64,000 nucleotides of DNA from Bacteroidales bacterium. Its GTDB lineage: Bacteria; Bacteroidota; Bacteroidia; Bacteroidales; P3. This document shows, piece after piece, positions 9,001 through 16,250 of this stretch (position 1 is the first letter of the stretch; every line of letters starts with the position of its first letter). The position numbers and the translations under genes are program-made. Location: positions 50,889 through 114,888 of the forward strand of contig JAFVBC010000008.1 of the NCBI GenBank assembly GCA_017480185.1, in the 5' to 3' direction. The notes under the pieces were generated by a model, which had not been told where the DNA came from, made no database searches, and saw only the letters and a program-made list of their open reading frames with translations.

Positions 9001-10565
9001 ACATGCCGGGAGTGAAGTTTACAAGTACAGATGTAGCTCAAAAAGGATTGTCGTATAATGCCTTGCAAGCAAGTTATAGATACAATAGTGTGACACTCTC
9101 TGCCAATGGGGTTTACTTGTTGTGTGTGGCCGATGCTGCCATTGCTCCACAGGCCGATTCATTATGCGTGATGAAGGGGGGAAAGATGCGTGCGTTGGAT
9201 AACGCTACCTTGCTATTCAATAGAGCAAAGGGCTATCATCTTGTGTCGGAGGCAAAGTTATCAATTGTGGCCTCGGATAGTTATAAGGGCACAGGCTACA
9301 TAAACTATGTAGACAATGAACGAAAAATGCAGCGCATATTCCTATCGGATATAGCTGTTGACAATCGAGGTGTTACGATAGGGCAAGGCGTGGTCGCCGA
9401 CAGCGCCTCATTTATGCTTAACAAGGCGTTTGGCTTTGCTGGTAAGGTGCGAGCCGAAGGCGATAAAGAGTTCCTATTCTTCGATGGTGGAGTTCGTCTG
9501 GTTCAGAAATGTATTCCCACAGAGCAATTGGGGCTGCTGGCATATGCCGACTATACTGACCCCGAGCATGTGCATATAAATGTACCAGAAATTCCTGCCG
9601 ATTGGAAAGGACATCCCATCACGGTGTCGGTGTTGATGGATAAATCTACGCTTAAACCACATGCGGCTTTCTTGACAAAAGAACGTCCTGCCGACAATGC
9701 ACTGTTATCTGCTCATGGTGTGTTAACATACAATACCACTCGCGATGAATATATGGTTGCGTCGCAAGAAAAGGTTGATAATCCAGATGCCGTTGTCGCA
9801 CCATACCTTTCGATGAAGACAAATGCTTGTATGGTTGAAGGTGAGGGGCCGTTGTCTTTTGCCATGCGTCGCACGCAAGCCACTATATACGCTTATGGAT
9901 CGGTATCAATAGACATGTATGGCTCGGAACCAGACCGTATACATTCTGTGTTTGGCCTGTCGTTCCCCATAGCAAAAGAAGTAAAGGAAACTCTTTTACA
10001 GAATTTGAAAGACGACTTGCGGTTGCCCCCAGCTCGTCCTAAAACGAATCCAGAAATGAGGCATGCGTTGATGCAATATATGGGTAAAGACGCAGGCTCA
10101 GCTACCTATGCGTTGTATAGTGCGTCGGGCAAATTGGATAAGATGCCACAAGAGATGCAACACACGTTGCTGTTAGACAATATCCAATGGCAGTATTCGC
10201 CGTTGATGGGCTATTATTACGGTGGTAAGGCAGTGCTTGTCGCCATTGATGATAAGGCTGTATCCTTGGAGATGAAAGTAAAGCTACAAATCGTTAATCG
10301 TAGTAACTCGCAACATGTGGTGTGCTATATTCAAGGTGCTACCGACCATTGGTACTACTTCAAGTATGATGTTGGCTCTCAGGAACTCACTATATACAGT
10401 TCTTCTCAACAATTCACGGATAAAATAAAATCTATCCCCATTGATCAACGCAAGATAGAAAAGCAAGGTTTGGGGACGTTTAGGTATTTTGTAGGAAACA
10501 ATTCCTCAGAAGTTAGGAACTGGATAGACCTGTTCTCACACACAGTATATTCAGATGGCGATTAG
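6045..10565 (+). CDS. Very large secreted/periplasmic protein of unknown function
   Basis: Not recognised beyond being a large Bacteroidota-type exported protein of about 1506 residues. The N-terminus is a clear signal peptide (KK, a hydrophobic run, then AEALAQ-like cleavage near residue 25). Next comes a charged, mainly helical segment of about 120 residues, then more than 1300 residues that look beta-rich, with many alternating polar/hydrophobic stretches and DSMxVAS or FNGALTS-like pieces recalling repeated beta-sandwich or beta-helix units. No catalytic motif, lipobox, T9SS sorting domain or OmpA domain was found. ATG 6033 is an alternative start four codons upstream. It is monocistronic: own promoter, then the tRNA-Leu unit. 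Confidence 0.85.
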   Translation: MKKMRYACLFAMLLLFGAATEALAQKGKTNSFSADKLPDELLEYLNKSTSDSDRQKENTRMVKQFRATYGALDGEKQKRFTDVVDYAVKIKLKPNPELSKLVQVFVLYATAPGGDANTDGWLKAMELMRRKAKKTKAVNEFVDFSEQLLRSRVLYHSNSCQWNLPDGATFSIVVENDKVLVRVDQPTNLHYASVKDNGIIHNTTGVYDYVENVWSGRGGRVDWSRTGLGTDVCYANLASYQAVTRLPKFTADSVLFVNTRFFSNAIEGRVEEALSNVMEPEKYSYPRFRSYQRDFVVKDILPGVDYNGSFMMNGAKFITASSKHPAQLVFMRDGKRQLAISSMKFTLASDRLTAENAAVAFYVGDDDSIANTGVTVRYNANDKKVVMINDPKRNFYSPYTDSYHELDIYCDQMTWNTTNGQLDFSTITDGNSNGSTTFESTNYYTYRKYREIQGIEDINPVNRVYDYSAQSGLSFSVKGFANYINMDQSQALLMIHLLCKHGLVLYNELTGRVTVKEKLEDYVRASSRVKGMDYDAISLESMSKGSNAKMDIDNFELTMNGVRQFVVSDSQQVVVYPRGGRISVGKNRSIKFAGRIDVGKFRMFVSEASFSYENYDFNLPHVDSMFFYVPDFDHPDTIQLVYTPLYNLVGRLQIDRPDNHCGLMKNKEYPIFNSLENSYVYFDKPEIQQRRYVRDRFYYTLHPFTINSMVNFVTDSLKFNGALTSAGIFPEIVMPLSVQRDYYLGFNTDTPPNGLPAYGGKGTYTQALSLDHNGLKGRGKLDYLSSHSRGRDYLFLPDSMIAMPDTFYVVEEGSFPDIKNGRVSQHWLPYADSMSVASLKQGRPFSMYHGESTLRGRVMIQPHGAGGAGTAIVREGELQSNHFELLAREMNADVTNFTLHSTVFDAVAFSAREVRSHVDYDEMRAEFTSHNGPAISHLPMVKYDALADVFVWQILQKELQLANSQRGTAEGLDGMDMRQRLQKRDDMPGVKFTSTDVAQKGLSYNALQASYRYNSVTLSANGVYLLCVADAAIAPQADSLCVMKGGKMRALDNATLLFNRAKGYHLVSEAKLSIVASDSYKGTGYINYVDNERKMQRIFLSDIAVDNRGVTIGQGVVADSASFMLNKAFGFAGKVRAEGDKEFLFFDGGVRLVQKCIPTEQLGLLAYADYTDPEHVHINVPEIPADWKGHPITVSVLMDKSTLKPHAAFLTKERPADNALLSAHGVLTYNTTRDEYMVASQEKVDNPDAVVAPYLSMKTNACMVEGEGPLSFAMRRTQATIYAYGSVSIDMYGSEPDRIHSVFGLSFPIAKEVKETLLQNLKDDLRLPPARPKTNPEMRHALMQYMGKDAGSATYALYSASGKLDKMPQEMQHTLLLDNIQWQYSPLMGYYYGGKAVLVAIDDKAVSLEMKVKLQIVNRSNSQHVVCYIQGATDHWYYFKYDVGSQELTIYSSSQQFTDKIKSIPIDQRKIEKQGLGTFRYFVGNNSSEVRNWIDLFSHTVYSDGD

Positions 10566-10650
10566 TGGGTAAAGATACAATGGATAGTACTTGTATACAG
10601 GTGTTTGTGAAAAAATAATAGAAAAATTTGGCGGATAAATAAAATGTAAT

Positions 10651-10658
10651 TACCTTTG
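10651..10658 (+). promoter_or_regulatory. Promoter -7 box (TACCTTTG) for the tRNA-Leu pair
   Basis: TACCTTTG with TTTG at 10627-10630 (20-base spacer), about 46 bases before the first tRNA-Leu. Confidence 0.65.
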
Positions 10659-10704
10659 CACTCGATTTTCGAGAGGAGAAATGGTGCTTGTCATAGAGCA
10701 TAAT

Positions 10705-10788
10705 GCCCAGGTGGTGGAATTGGTAGACACGCTACTTTGAGGGGGTAGTGCCGATTAAGGCGTGCAAGTTCAAGTCTTGTCCTGGGCA
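10705..10788 (+). tRNA. tRNA-Leu (anticodon GAG)
   Basis: Class II tRNA with a long variable arm. The acceptor stem GCCCAGG pairs with CCTGGGC and the discriminator is A. The anticodon stem CTACT/GGTAG encloses the loop TTGAGGG, giving anticodon GAG (reads CUC and CUU). The T-arm GCAAG-TTCAAGT-CTTGT is intact. CCA is not encoded. It forms a tandem pair with the next tRNA-Leu. Confidence 0.96.
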
Positions 10789-10818
10789 CTTTTTGATAGA
10801 ATAGGTAATGACAAGCAA

Positions 10819-10900
10819 GCCCGGATGGCGGAATTGGTAGACGCGTACGTTTCAGGTGCGTATTTCGCAAGGAGTGCAGGTTCAAGTCCTGTTCCGGGCA
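10819..10900 (+). tRNA. tRNA-Leu (anticodon CAG)
   Basis: Acceptor GCCCGGA pairs with TCCGGGC, discriminator A. The anticodon stem TACGT/GCGTA encloses TTCAGGT, giving anticodon CAG (reads CUG). It has a long variable arm and an intact TTCAAGT T-loop, and lies 30 bases after the GAG isoacceptor, clearly in one transcript ending at the following terminator. Confidence 0.96.
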
Positions 10901-10910
10901 CTCGGAAAAA

Positions 10911-10948
10911 GAGGGGAGAGGCTTTACAAGGCCTCTCCCCTCTCTTTA
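10911..10948. terminator. Bidirectional intrinsic terminator after tRNA-Leu genes / aroE
   Basis: A 12-bp stem GAGGGGAGAGGC / GCCTCTCCCCTC with an 8-base loop. A T-rich tract follows on the plus strand and AAAAA precedes it, so it can serve the tRNAs (+) and the convergent aroE (-). Confidence 0.8.
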
Positions 10949-11032
10949 TTTAGTAGTGGTGATGTTTATGTTATTACGTGTAGATAGGGTGCATGGTTAT
11001 TCGTCTCTACTGGTTATCATAAACGTATTACG

Positions 11033-11770
11033 TCATAATTGGAATATTTTCCAACTATAATCGGCTTGTATGTGTAGCATGTCAAGGCCATTGCATATTG
11101 GTATGTTAGCAGATGAAGCAGCGCGGAGTAGTAAAGTCTGTGAGGGGTTGTATATGAGGTCGTAAACAAGAGTACATTTGTCAATAATTTCCATATATGG
11201 CCATGGTGATGCGTCAATATGAGGGTACATACCAATAGGTGTTGCATTTACAAGTAGGGTATGTTGTGCTTGCATAAGTTGTTTGGCCGCATCGTAACTT
11301 ATGAAACAAGCGTCTTTGCTTGGCCAACGGCTCACCATCCGATACTCTATATTCATCTTTCTTAGGGCATAGGCTACGGCGCGCGCCGCCCCACCTGTAC
11401 CCAATATGAGCGCAAGAGAGTCTTTTATTCTATCAGTCCAAGGGTTAAGCGTTTGCATAAATGCTTGCCAGTCGGTGTTGTAACCATACCATTTATTGTT
11501 TTTAATGCGCACGCAATTCACCGCACCAATGGTTTGTGCTTCAGCACTGATATTATCAAGGTGTGGTATGATTTGTTGTTTGAAAGGAGCCGTAATGTTA
11601 AATCCGCATAAAAGGTGCTGTGCAACTATTTCTTTTATACCATCGAGGACCGTTAATTCCAAGAGAGAATAATCATAATAGGTAATACCATTGTCTTTGA
11701 ATAATCTTTCAAAATACTTCTTTGAGAAAGAATGTTGCAGAGGATAGCCTATAAGTGCAAGATGTTTCAT
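11033..11770 (-). CDS. aroE: Shikimate dehydrogenase
   Basis: NADPH-dependent reduction of 3-dehydroshikimate to shikimate in aromatic amino-acid synthesis. The 245-residue protein carries the substrate site LQHSFSKKYF, the catalytic Lys64 in FNITAPFK, Asp100 in GYNTDWQAF, the nucleotide-binding glycine motif LGTGGAARA and the NATPIGMYP motif. It is slightly shorter than E. coli AroE but complete. ATG start, with a TAATTTTG box 22 bases upstream. It is transcribed alone, divergent from the next operon. Confidence 0.95.
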   Translation of the reverse strand: MKHLALIGYPLQHSFSKKYFERLFKDNGITYYDYSLLELTVLDGIKEIVAQHLLCGFNITAPFKQQIIPHLDNISAEAQTIGAVNCVRIKNNKWYGYNTDWQAFMQTLNPWTDRIKDSLALILGTGGAARAVAYALRKMNIEYRMVSRWPSKDACFISYDAAKQLMQAQHTLLVNATPIGMYPHIDASPWPYMEIIDKCTLVYDLIYNPSQTLLLRAASSANIPICNGLDMLHIQADYSWKIFQL

Positions 11771-11792
11771 GTGGTGTGTACAATTATTAGTG

Positions 11793-11800
11793 CAAAATTA
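11793..11800 (-). promoter_or_regulatory. Promoter -7 box (TAATTTTG) for aroE
   Basis: Minus-strand TAATTTTG, 22 bases before the aroE ATG. Confidence 0.6.
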
Positions 11801-11839
11801 CTAAAATGAACGCCGATTAGTTGTGTGGTAAAAAAAGCA

Positions 11840-11847
11840 TAATTTTG
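11840..11847 (+). promoter_or_regulatory. Promoter -7 box (TAATTTTG) for the EEP-nth-BatA-ABC operon
   Basis: Plus-strand TAATTTTG, 14 bases before the ATG at 11862, back to back with the aroE promoter. Confidence 0.6.
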
Positions 11848-11861
11848 CGTTACAATAGGAA

Positions 11862-12932
11862 ATGAAGTTTCTGCGGATTATACTATTAGTTCTCAATGTT
11901 TTTGCGGCGCTGATATTTGTCTTGTCAACGCTTGCAGGTGTGATAAGCCCGTCTACTTGGATATGGCCATCGTTGTTGTCTTTTCTTTTTTTGCCCTTAT
12001 TGCTGCTCAATGTGGCATTTGTTGTGGTATGGATTCTGCTGCGACGATGGGAGTGTCTGCTTTCTGTAGCTGTCATCGCTGTCAGATGGTCGTTTGTTTC
12101 TCTTTTTTTTCAAATAGGTGGTACGAAAGAAGCGCCAACAACAGCCGATCAGTCGACGACCCTTTCGGTGATGACCTATAATGTGCATCTTTTTCAAGGA
12201 CGAGATGCCGAGGTGGGTATATCTGACAGCATAGCTCAATGCCTGCTCAAAATGGTAGACCAACACAGCCCCGACATGCTATGCTTACAAGAGTATGCAG
12301 CCCCTCACACCGTGGCACTGACAGATAGTCTTTACAACCGAGGCTACCAGTATTCCTATGGGGCACACTATTCCTCCAAAGGTCTACCTTATGGTACGGT
12401 AGTTTTCAGCCGATTAAGATACAATTTTGTTAAGACCCTCGATTCCGAGAAAATACTCATCGAGGCCGACAAGTCGGGCAACCCTTTCCGCGTAGTGTGT
12501 GTTCACATGGATAGTTATAGCTTCAGCCAGTCGGATAAGGCCGAAATAGAACAGGTTCGACATGGAAAAGTCGATGAGTCTTTTCGCCCTACGTTGCGTA
12601 AAGTGAAAGGAACTATATTACGACATGAAGAGGGATGGTCAAACACCTTAAAGCCTGTGGTCTTACAGTGCACCACACCTCTAATTGTTGTCGGCGACAT
12701 GAACGACACACCTGCATCCTATCTCTATCATCAGTTCTCAAAACATCTTACCGATGCTTTTATCGAACAGGGTGCAGGAACGAGTGCTACATACAATGGA
12801 GGGTTCCCTCGATTTAGAATAGACATGGTGTTTCACAACGATGGTTTTAAGGCCTTAAGTTATTGTCGAATAAAATCTGATGCGTCTGATCATTACCCCG
12901 TCCTGGTCTCCTTATCACTTACTGGAAAATGA
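11862..12932 (+). CDS. Membrane-anchored endonuclease/exonuclease/phosphatase-family protein
   Basis: A 356-residue protein with about three N-terminal hydrophobic helices (residues 1-85), then an EEP (DNase I-like) domain. The metal and active-site motifs are present: MTYNVHLF, LCLQEYA, VCVHMDS, VVGDMNDTP and the terminal SDHYPV histidine. The substrate is unknown; the family covers DNA repair nucleases, phospholipid phosphatases and sphingomyelinases, and the catalytic domain probably faces the periplasm. It is first in an operon: its stop overlaps the nth start by four bases (ATGA). Confidence 0.85.
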   Translation: MKFLRIILLVLNVFAALIFVLSTLAGVISPSTWIWPSLLSFLFLPLLLLNVAFVVVWILLRRWECLLSVAVIAVRWSFVSLFFQIGGTKEAPTTADQSTTLSVMTYNVHLFQGRDAEVGISDSIAQCLLKMVDQHSPDMLCLQEYAAPHTVALTDSLYNRGYQYSYGAHYSSKGLPYGTVVFSRLRYNFVKTLDSEKILIEADKSGNPFRVVCVHMDSYSFSQSDKAEIEQVRHGKVDESFRPTLRKVKGTILRHEEGWSNTLKPVVLQCTTPLIVVGDMNDTPASYLYHQFSKHLTDAFIEQGAGTSATYNGGFPRFRIDMVFHNDGFKALSYCRIKSDASDHYPVLVSLSLTGK

Positions 12933-13582
12933 GAATAGCCGATAAGTATAAACATGTCATAGAGACGTTTGAGCAAGAAATGCCGATTGCCGAGAGCGAA
13001 TTGCATTTTACCAATCCGTTTCAGCTGTTGGTTGCGGTAATTTTATCGGCACAATGCACCGACAAACGGGTCAACATGGTAACCCCTGCTTTGTTTCAAC
13101 GCTATCCCACTGCTATGTCAATGAGCCATGCCACCGAGGACGACATCTTCGAATATGTTAAATCGGTTTCCTACCCGCGCTCAAAAAGCAAGCATATTGC
13201 CGATATGGCGACCATGCTCGTCAACGACTTTGGTGGTATCGTTCCCGACGATGTTGAGCAGTTGCAACGGTTGCCTGGTGTGGGACGTAAGACGGCCAAC
13301 GTGGTGGCTTCGGTGGCATACAACAAGCCTGTTATTGCCGTCGACACACACGTGTTTCGTGTGGCCAATCGCATAGGGCTCACAAAGAATTCTAAAACTC
13401 CCTTGCAGACCGAGCTTACGCTCACCAAATACATCCCCAAATCAAAACTTTCAAAAGCTCACCATTGGCTCATATTGCATGGTCGATATGTTTGTGTGGC
13501 CCGCAAACCCCAATGTGAGCAGTGCTATTTGAAACAGTGGTGCGATTACTACAATAAGGAAGGAGGTTCGATTGCTGTTTAG
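12929..13582 (+). CDS. nth: Endonuclease III (DNA glycosylase/AP lyase)
   Basis: Removes oxidised pyrimidines and cleaves abasic sites in base-excision repair. The 217 residues include the helix-hairpin-helix LPGVGRKTANVV with catalytic Lys121, catalytic Asp139 in VDTHVFRVANRIGL, and the [4Fe-4S] cluster cysteines C189, C196, C199 and C205 (C-x6-C-x2-C-x5-C). ATG start overlapping the upstream gene. Its last 11 bases overlap the next gene and contain that gene's Shine-Dalgarno-like AGGAGG. Confidence 0.97.
   Translation: MRIADKYKHVIETFEQEMPIAESELHFTNPFQLLVAVILSAQCTDKRVNMVTPALFQRYPTAMSMSHATEDDIFEYVKSVSYPRSKSKHIADMATMLVNDFGGIVPDDVEQLQRLPGVGRKTANVVASVAYNKPVIAVDTHVFRVANRIGLTKNSKTPLQTELTLTKYIPKSKLSKAHHWLILHGRYVCVARKPQCEQCYLKQWCDYYNKEGGSIAV
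13561..13566 (+). promoter_or_regulatory. Strong Shine-Dalgarno sequence (AGGAGG) for a TTG start
   Basis: AGGAGG lies five bases before the TTG at 13572, inside the end of nth. Such a site is rare in this window and supports a TTG start with translational coupling. Confidence 0.6.
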
Positions 13583-15599
13583 GCACCCCACTTTTCTTTG
13601 GGCATTGACGCTGGTCGTTGTACCCATAATCATACACTTTCTAAACCTTCAGCGCACAAAGAAGGTATTGTTTAGCAATGTCGCGCTCCTTCGAGAGGTC
13701 GACACCAACCAGCGCAGCCGTAGAAAAATGCGCGACATTTTGGTGCTTGCGGCACGCATATTGGCCGTGGTGATGACGGTGTTGGCTCTGTCTCAACCTT
13801 TTTTTACCTCCCAGTCGTCGGGTAGGGTGGGTGGAACAACAGCTGTAAGCATATTTATCGACAACAGTTACAGCATGGAAAGTGCTGGCAACGAGGGAGC
13901 CTTGATTGATCAAGCACGAATCGTTGCACAAGGACTTGTGGCGGCACATGCCGACGACGACCGTTTTCAATTACTTACTGCCGATATGCGCCCCGAACAG
14001 TTCATGTGGTTGACTTGCGACGAGGCTCTATCTGCTATCAATGAGGTTGAAACCTCGCCTGCCACAACCATGCTTTCCGAAGTTCTCTCGCGCCAATCTT
14101 CTTTTGTTGGCAACGCTCATGCTACCAACCGAGAGATATATGTTATCAGCGATTTTCAGCAATCAACCTCTGATATTGAAAACATCGTCGATGGCATTGA
14201 GACATTTTTCATTCCCTTGTCGGCCACAGAAAGAGCAAACGTCTATATTGACACATTGATGCTCGACGCGCCATCGTACTTTACGGGGGGCACGGTTACG
14301 GCCACCATTCGCGTGCGCAACGATGCCGACAGCCCACTCGAAGACTTGCCAATTCGCCTATATGTCAATGGCAAAGAACGTGCTGTAACCACCGTATCGC
14401 TACTGCAGGACGGGCGCGCCGATGTAAAAATGTCGTTCCTACTCGACTCCGAGGGGTGGGCCGACGGCTGGGTAGAGATTGACGACAACAGCGTAAAGTT
14501 CGACAACAAATACTTTTTCTCAATACCAGTTACCGAAAACATAAGCATGTTGAGCATTGCCAACCGCGCCACAAACGATGCCATCGACCGTCTTTTCCGC
14601 GCCGACAGCACGGTGGCCTATCGTGTTGCTTCGCCCATGCAGGTGCCTGCCGACCTCTCCTTGTTCGACTTTATCGTTGTCAATGCCGACGTTTCACTTG
14701 CCGAGGGCAATATGCTCAATCTAACAAATTGGGTTCATCAGGGAGGCACACTGCTACTTTTGCCCACAGAGGCCGATGGCGTTTTCGACCTCTCCGCTTG
14801 GCCAGCTTCGCTTTCATTGCCCACAGGTGGGCAGTGGCGCACGCAGAGCCTTGCGGCAACAAGCGTCGACTATTCCCACAGACTTTTTGCAAACGTGTTT
14901 ACGTCGCACAGCGCCGACGAAGAACGCCCCACGGTGCAGGGGTACTTCCCCTTGGCTCCTCCCGATGGCCATACCATTGTTGTGGCTCGTTTGGGCAACG
15001 ACTCGCCTCTCATCACCGCCACTCGCGCCGAGCGTGGGTGGGTGTATGTTGTGGCAACTCCGCTCGAACCCACGTTGACCGACTTCCCATCTCAAGCCCT
15101 TTTTGTGCCAACATTCTTCAATATGGCGCTCTACAGTCGTCGCCAACCCACGCCAAGCCACCTCATAAGTAGCCTTTCGCCCATCGAATTGCCATTTGTT
15201 GTCGACGACAAGGCCGTTCTTTTGCCGCTTGGCGGTGCCGACAGTAACGCCATTACGCCCGACGTGCGACGCCTTTCGGGACGGCAGACGCTGTGTTTGC
15301 ACGGCGAATTGTCGGAGGCTGGGATATATCTTATCGGCAACAACCACTTGGCATTCAACTTCGACCGACGCGAATCGCAGTTGAAATTTCTCACCGTTGA
15401 CCATCTTTTGCAGCATGTTTCAACCCTGCCTCACTGCCATGTGCTTGGCAATGGTCGCAACGTCGACGTGGTTAGGCAGGTAGAGGAACGCAACGGCAAG
15501 GCTCTTTGGTCCTACTTTGTGTTGTTAGCATTGCTGGCTTTGGCCGTCGAGCAGGCATTGCTGTGGAGCACCGACAAACGCATGGCAAAAGGCAAATAA
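13572..15599 (+). CDS. BatA/VWA-domain membrane protein
   Basis: A 675-residue membrane protein. Residues 1-75 match the BatA N-terminal domain (FLWALTLVVVPIIIHFLN, then RTKKVLFSNVALL and a second helix). A von Willebrand factor A domain follows with the MIDAS motif DNSYS (97-101); then a long beta-rich periplasmic region and a C-terminal helix near residue 655. The start is an unusual TTG preceded by a good AGGAGG five bases away, inside nth; homologues also begin MxFxxPxFLW. Function is not settled in this family; such proteins often associate with aerotolerance or MoxR-type systems, but no MoxR ATPase is nearby. Confidence 0.82.
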   Translation: MLFRHPTFLWALTLVVVPIIIHFLNLQRTKKVLFSNVALLREVDTNQRSRRKMRDILVLAARILAVVMTVLALSQPFFTSQSSGRVGGTTAVSIFIDNSYSMESAGNEGALIDQARIVAQGLVAAHADDDRFQLLTADMRPEQFMWLTCDEALSAINEVETSPATTMLSEVLSRQSSFVGNAHATNREIYVISDFQQSTSDIENIVDGIETFFIPLSATERANVYIDTLMLDAPSYFTGGTVTATIRVRNDADSPLEDLPIRLYVNGKERAVTTVSLLQDGRADVKMSFLLDSEGWADGWVEIDDNSVKFDNKYFFSIPVTENISMLSIANRATNDAIDRLFRADSTVAYRVASPMQVPADLSLFDFIVVNADVSLAEGNMLNLTNWVHQGGTLLLLPTEADGVFDLSAWPASLSLPTGGQWRTQSLAATSVDYSHRLFANVFTSHSADEERPTVQGYFPLAPPDGHTIVVARLGNDSPLITATRAERGWVYVVATPLEPTLTDFPSQALFVPTFFNMALYSRRQPTPSHLISSLSPIELPFVVDDKAVLLPLGGADSNAITPDVRRLSGRQTLCLHGELSEAGIYLIGNNHLAFNFDRRESQLKFLTVDHLLQHVSTLPHCHVLGNGRNVDVVRQVEERNGKALWSYFVLLALLALAVEQALLWSTDKRMAKGK

Positions 15600-15617
15600 A
15601 AGTAAAACCTTGAAAAA

Positions 15618-16250
15618 ATGGATAGTGGCACAATTCTTCGGGTTGACCATCTTTGTAAAAGTTTTGGCGCACAAAGGGTTATAGACGACCTTTCGTTTGT
15701 GTTGGAACCGGGGCATGTGGCACGTGTGGTGGGGGCAAACGGGGCTGGTAAGACAACCCTCTTCCGACTGCTCACCTTGCTGCTGCACCCCGACAGCGGC
15801 TCCATCTGTTTCAATGGCCACGATCTATGCTCCGCCGATTTGCGTTGGATTGGTTATTTGCCCGAGGAACGCGGTGTTTATCGGCGCGAGAAAGTCGAGG
15901 AACAGGCCATTTTTTTTGCTCGTTTGAAAGGACTTACGGCCGACGAAGCCAAACGCAACGTTGCCAATTGGATGGAACGCCTCGGTATGACCGACTGGCG
16001 AAGTCGTCGAGCCTCAACCCTAAGCAAAGGTATGCAGCAGCGGCTGCAATTTCTCATTGCTGTGGCTCACACCCCACGACTGCTCATCCTCGACGAGCCT
16101 TTTTCGGGTTTTGATGCCGACAACAGCGCTCTGCTGAAACAGCAAATAGGTCTTCTTTCGGCACAAGGCACGGCGGTGCTTCTATCCACTCATCGCTACG
16201 ACCTGGCCGAAACTGCCACCATGTGCCATCAAACCATCTCCTTGCAATGA
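15618..16250 (+). CDS. ABC transporter ATP-binding protein (NatA/CcmA-like)
   Basis: A 210-residue ATPase subunit of an ABC-2 exporter. Walker A is GANGAGKTTL (around residues 36-45), the signature is LSKGMQQRLQFL, Walker B is LLILDEPFSGFD, and the switch histidine is in STHRYD. The short form is typical of NatA-like partners of ABC-2 permeases. ATG start 18 bases after the BatA-like gene; its stop overlaps the permease start (ATGA). The substrate cannot be told from sequence. Confidence 0.92.
   Translation: MDSGTILRVDHLCKSFGAQRVIDDLSFVLEPGHVARVVGANGAGKTTLFRLLTLLLHPDSGSICFNGHDLCSADLRWIGYLPEERGVYRREKVEEQAIFFARLKGLTADEAKRNVANWMERLGMTDWRSRRASTLSKGMQQRLQFLIAVAHTPRLLILDEPFSGFDADNSALLKQQIGLLSAQGTAVLLSTHRYDLAETATMCHQTISLQ

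Noticed and set aside
10762-10953. Possible 63-residue protein across the tRNA-Leu genes
   Set aside because: The frame is made of tRNA and terminator sequence.
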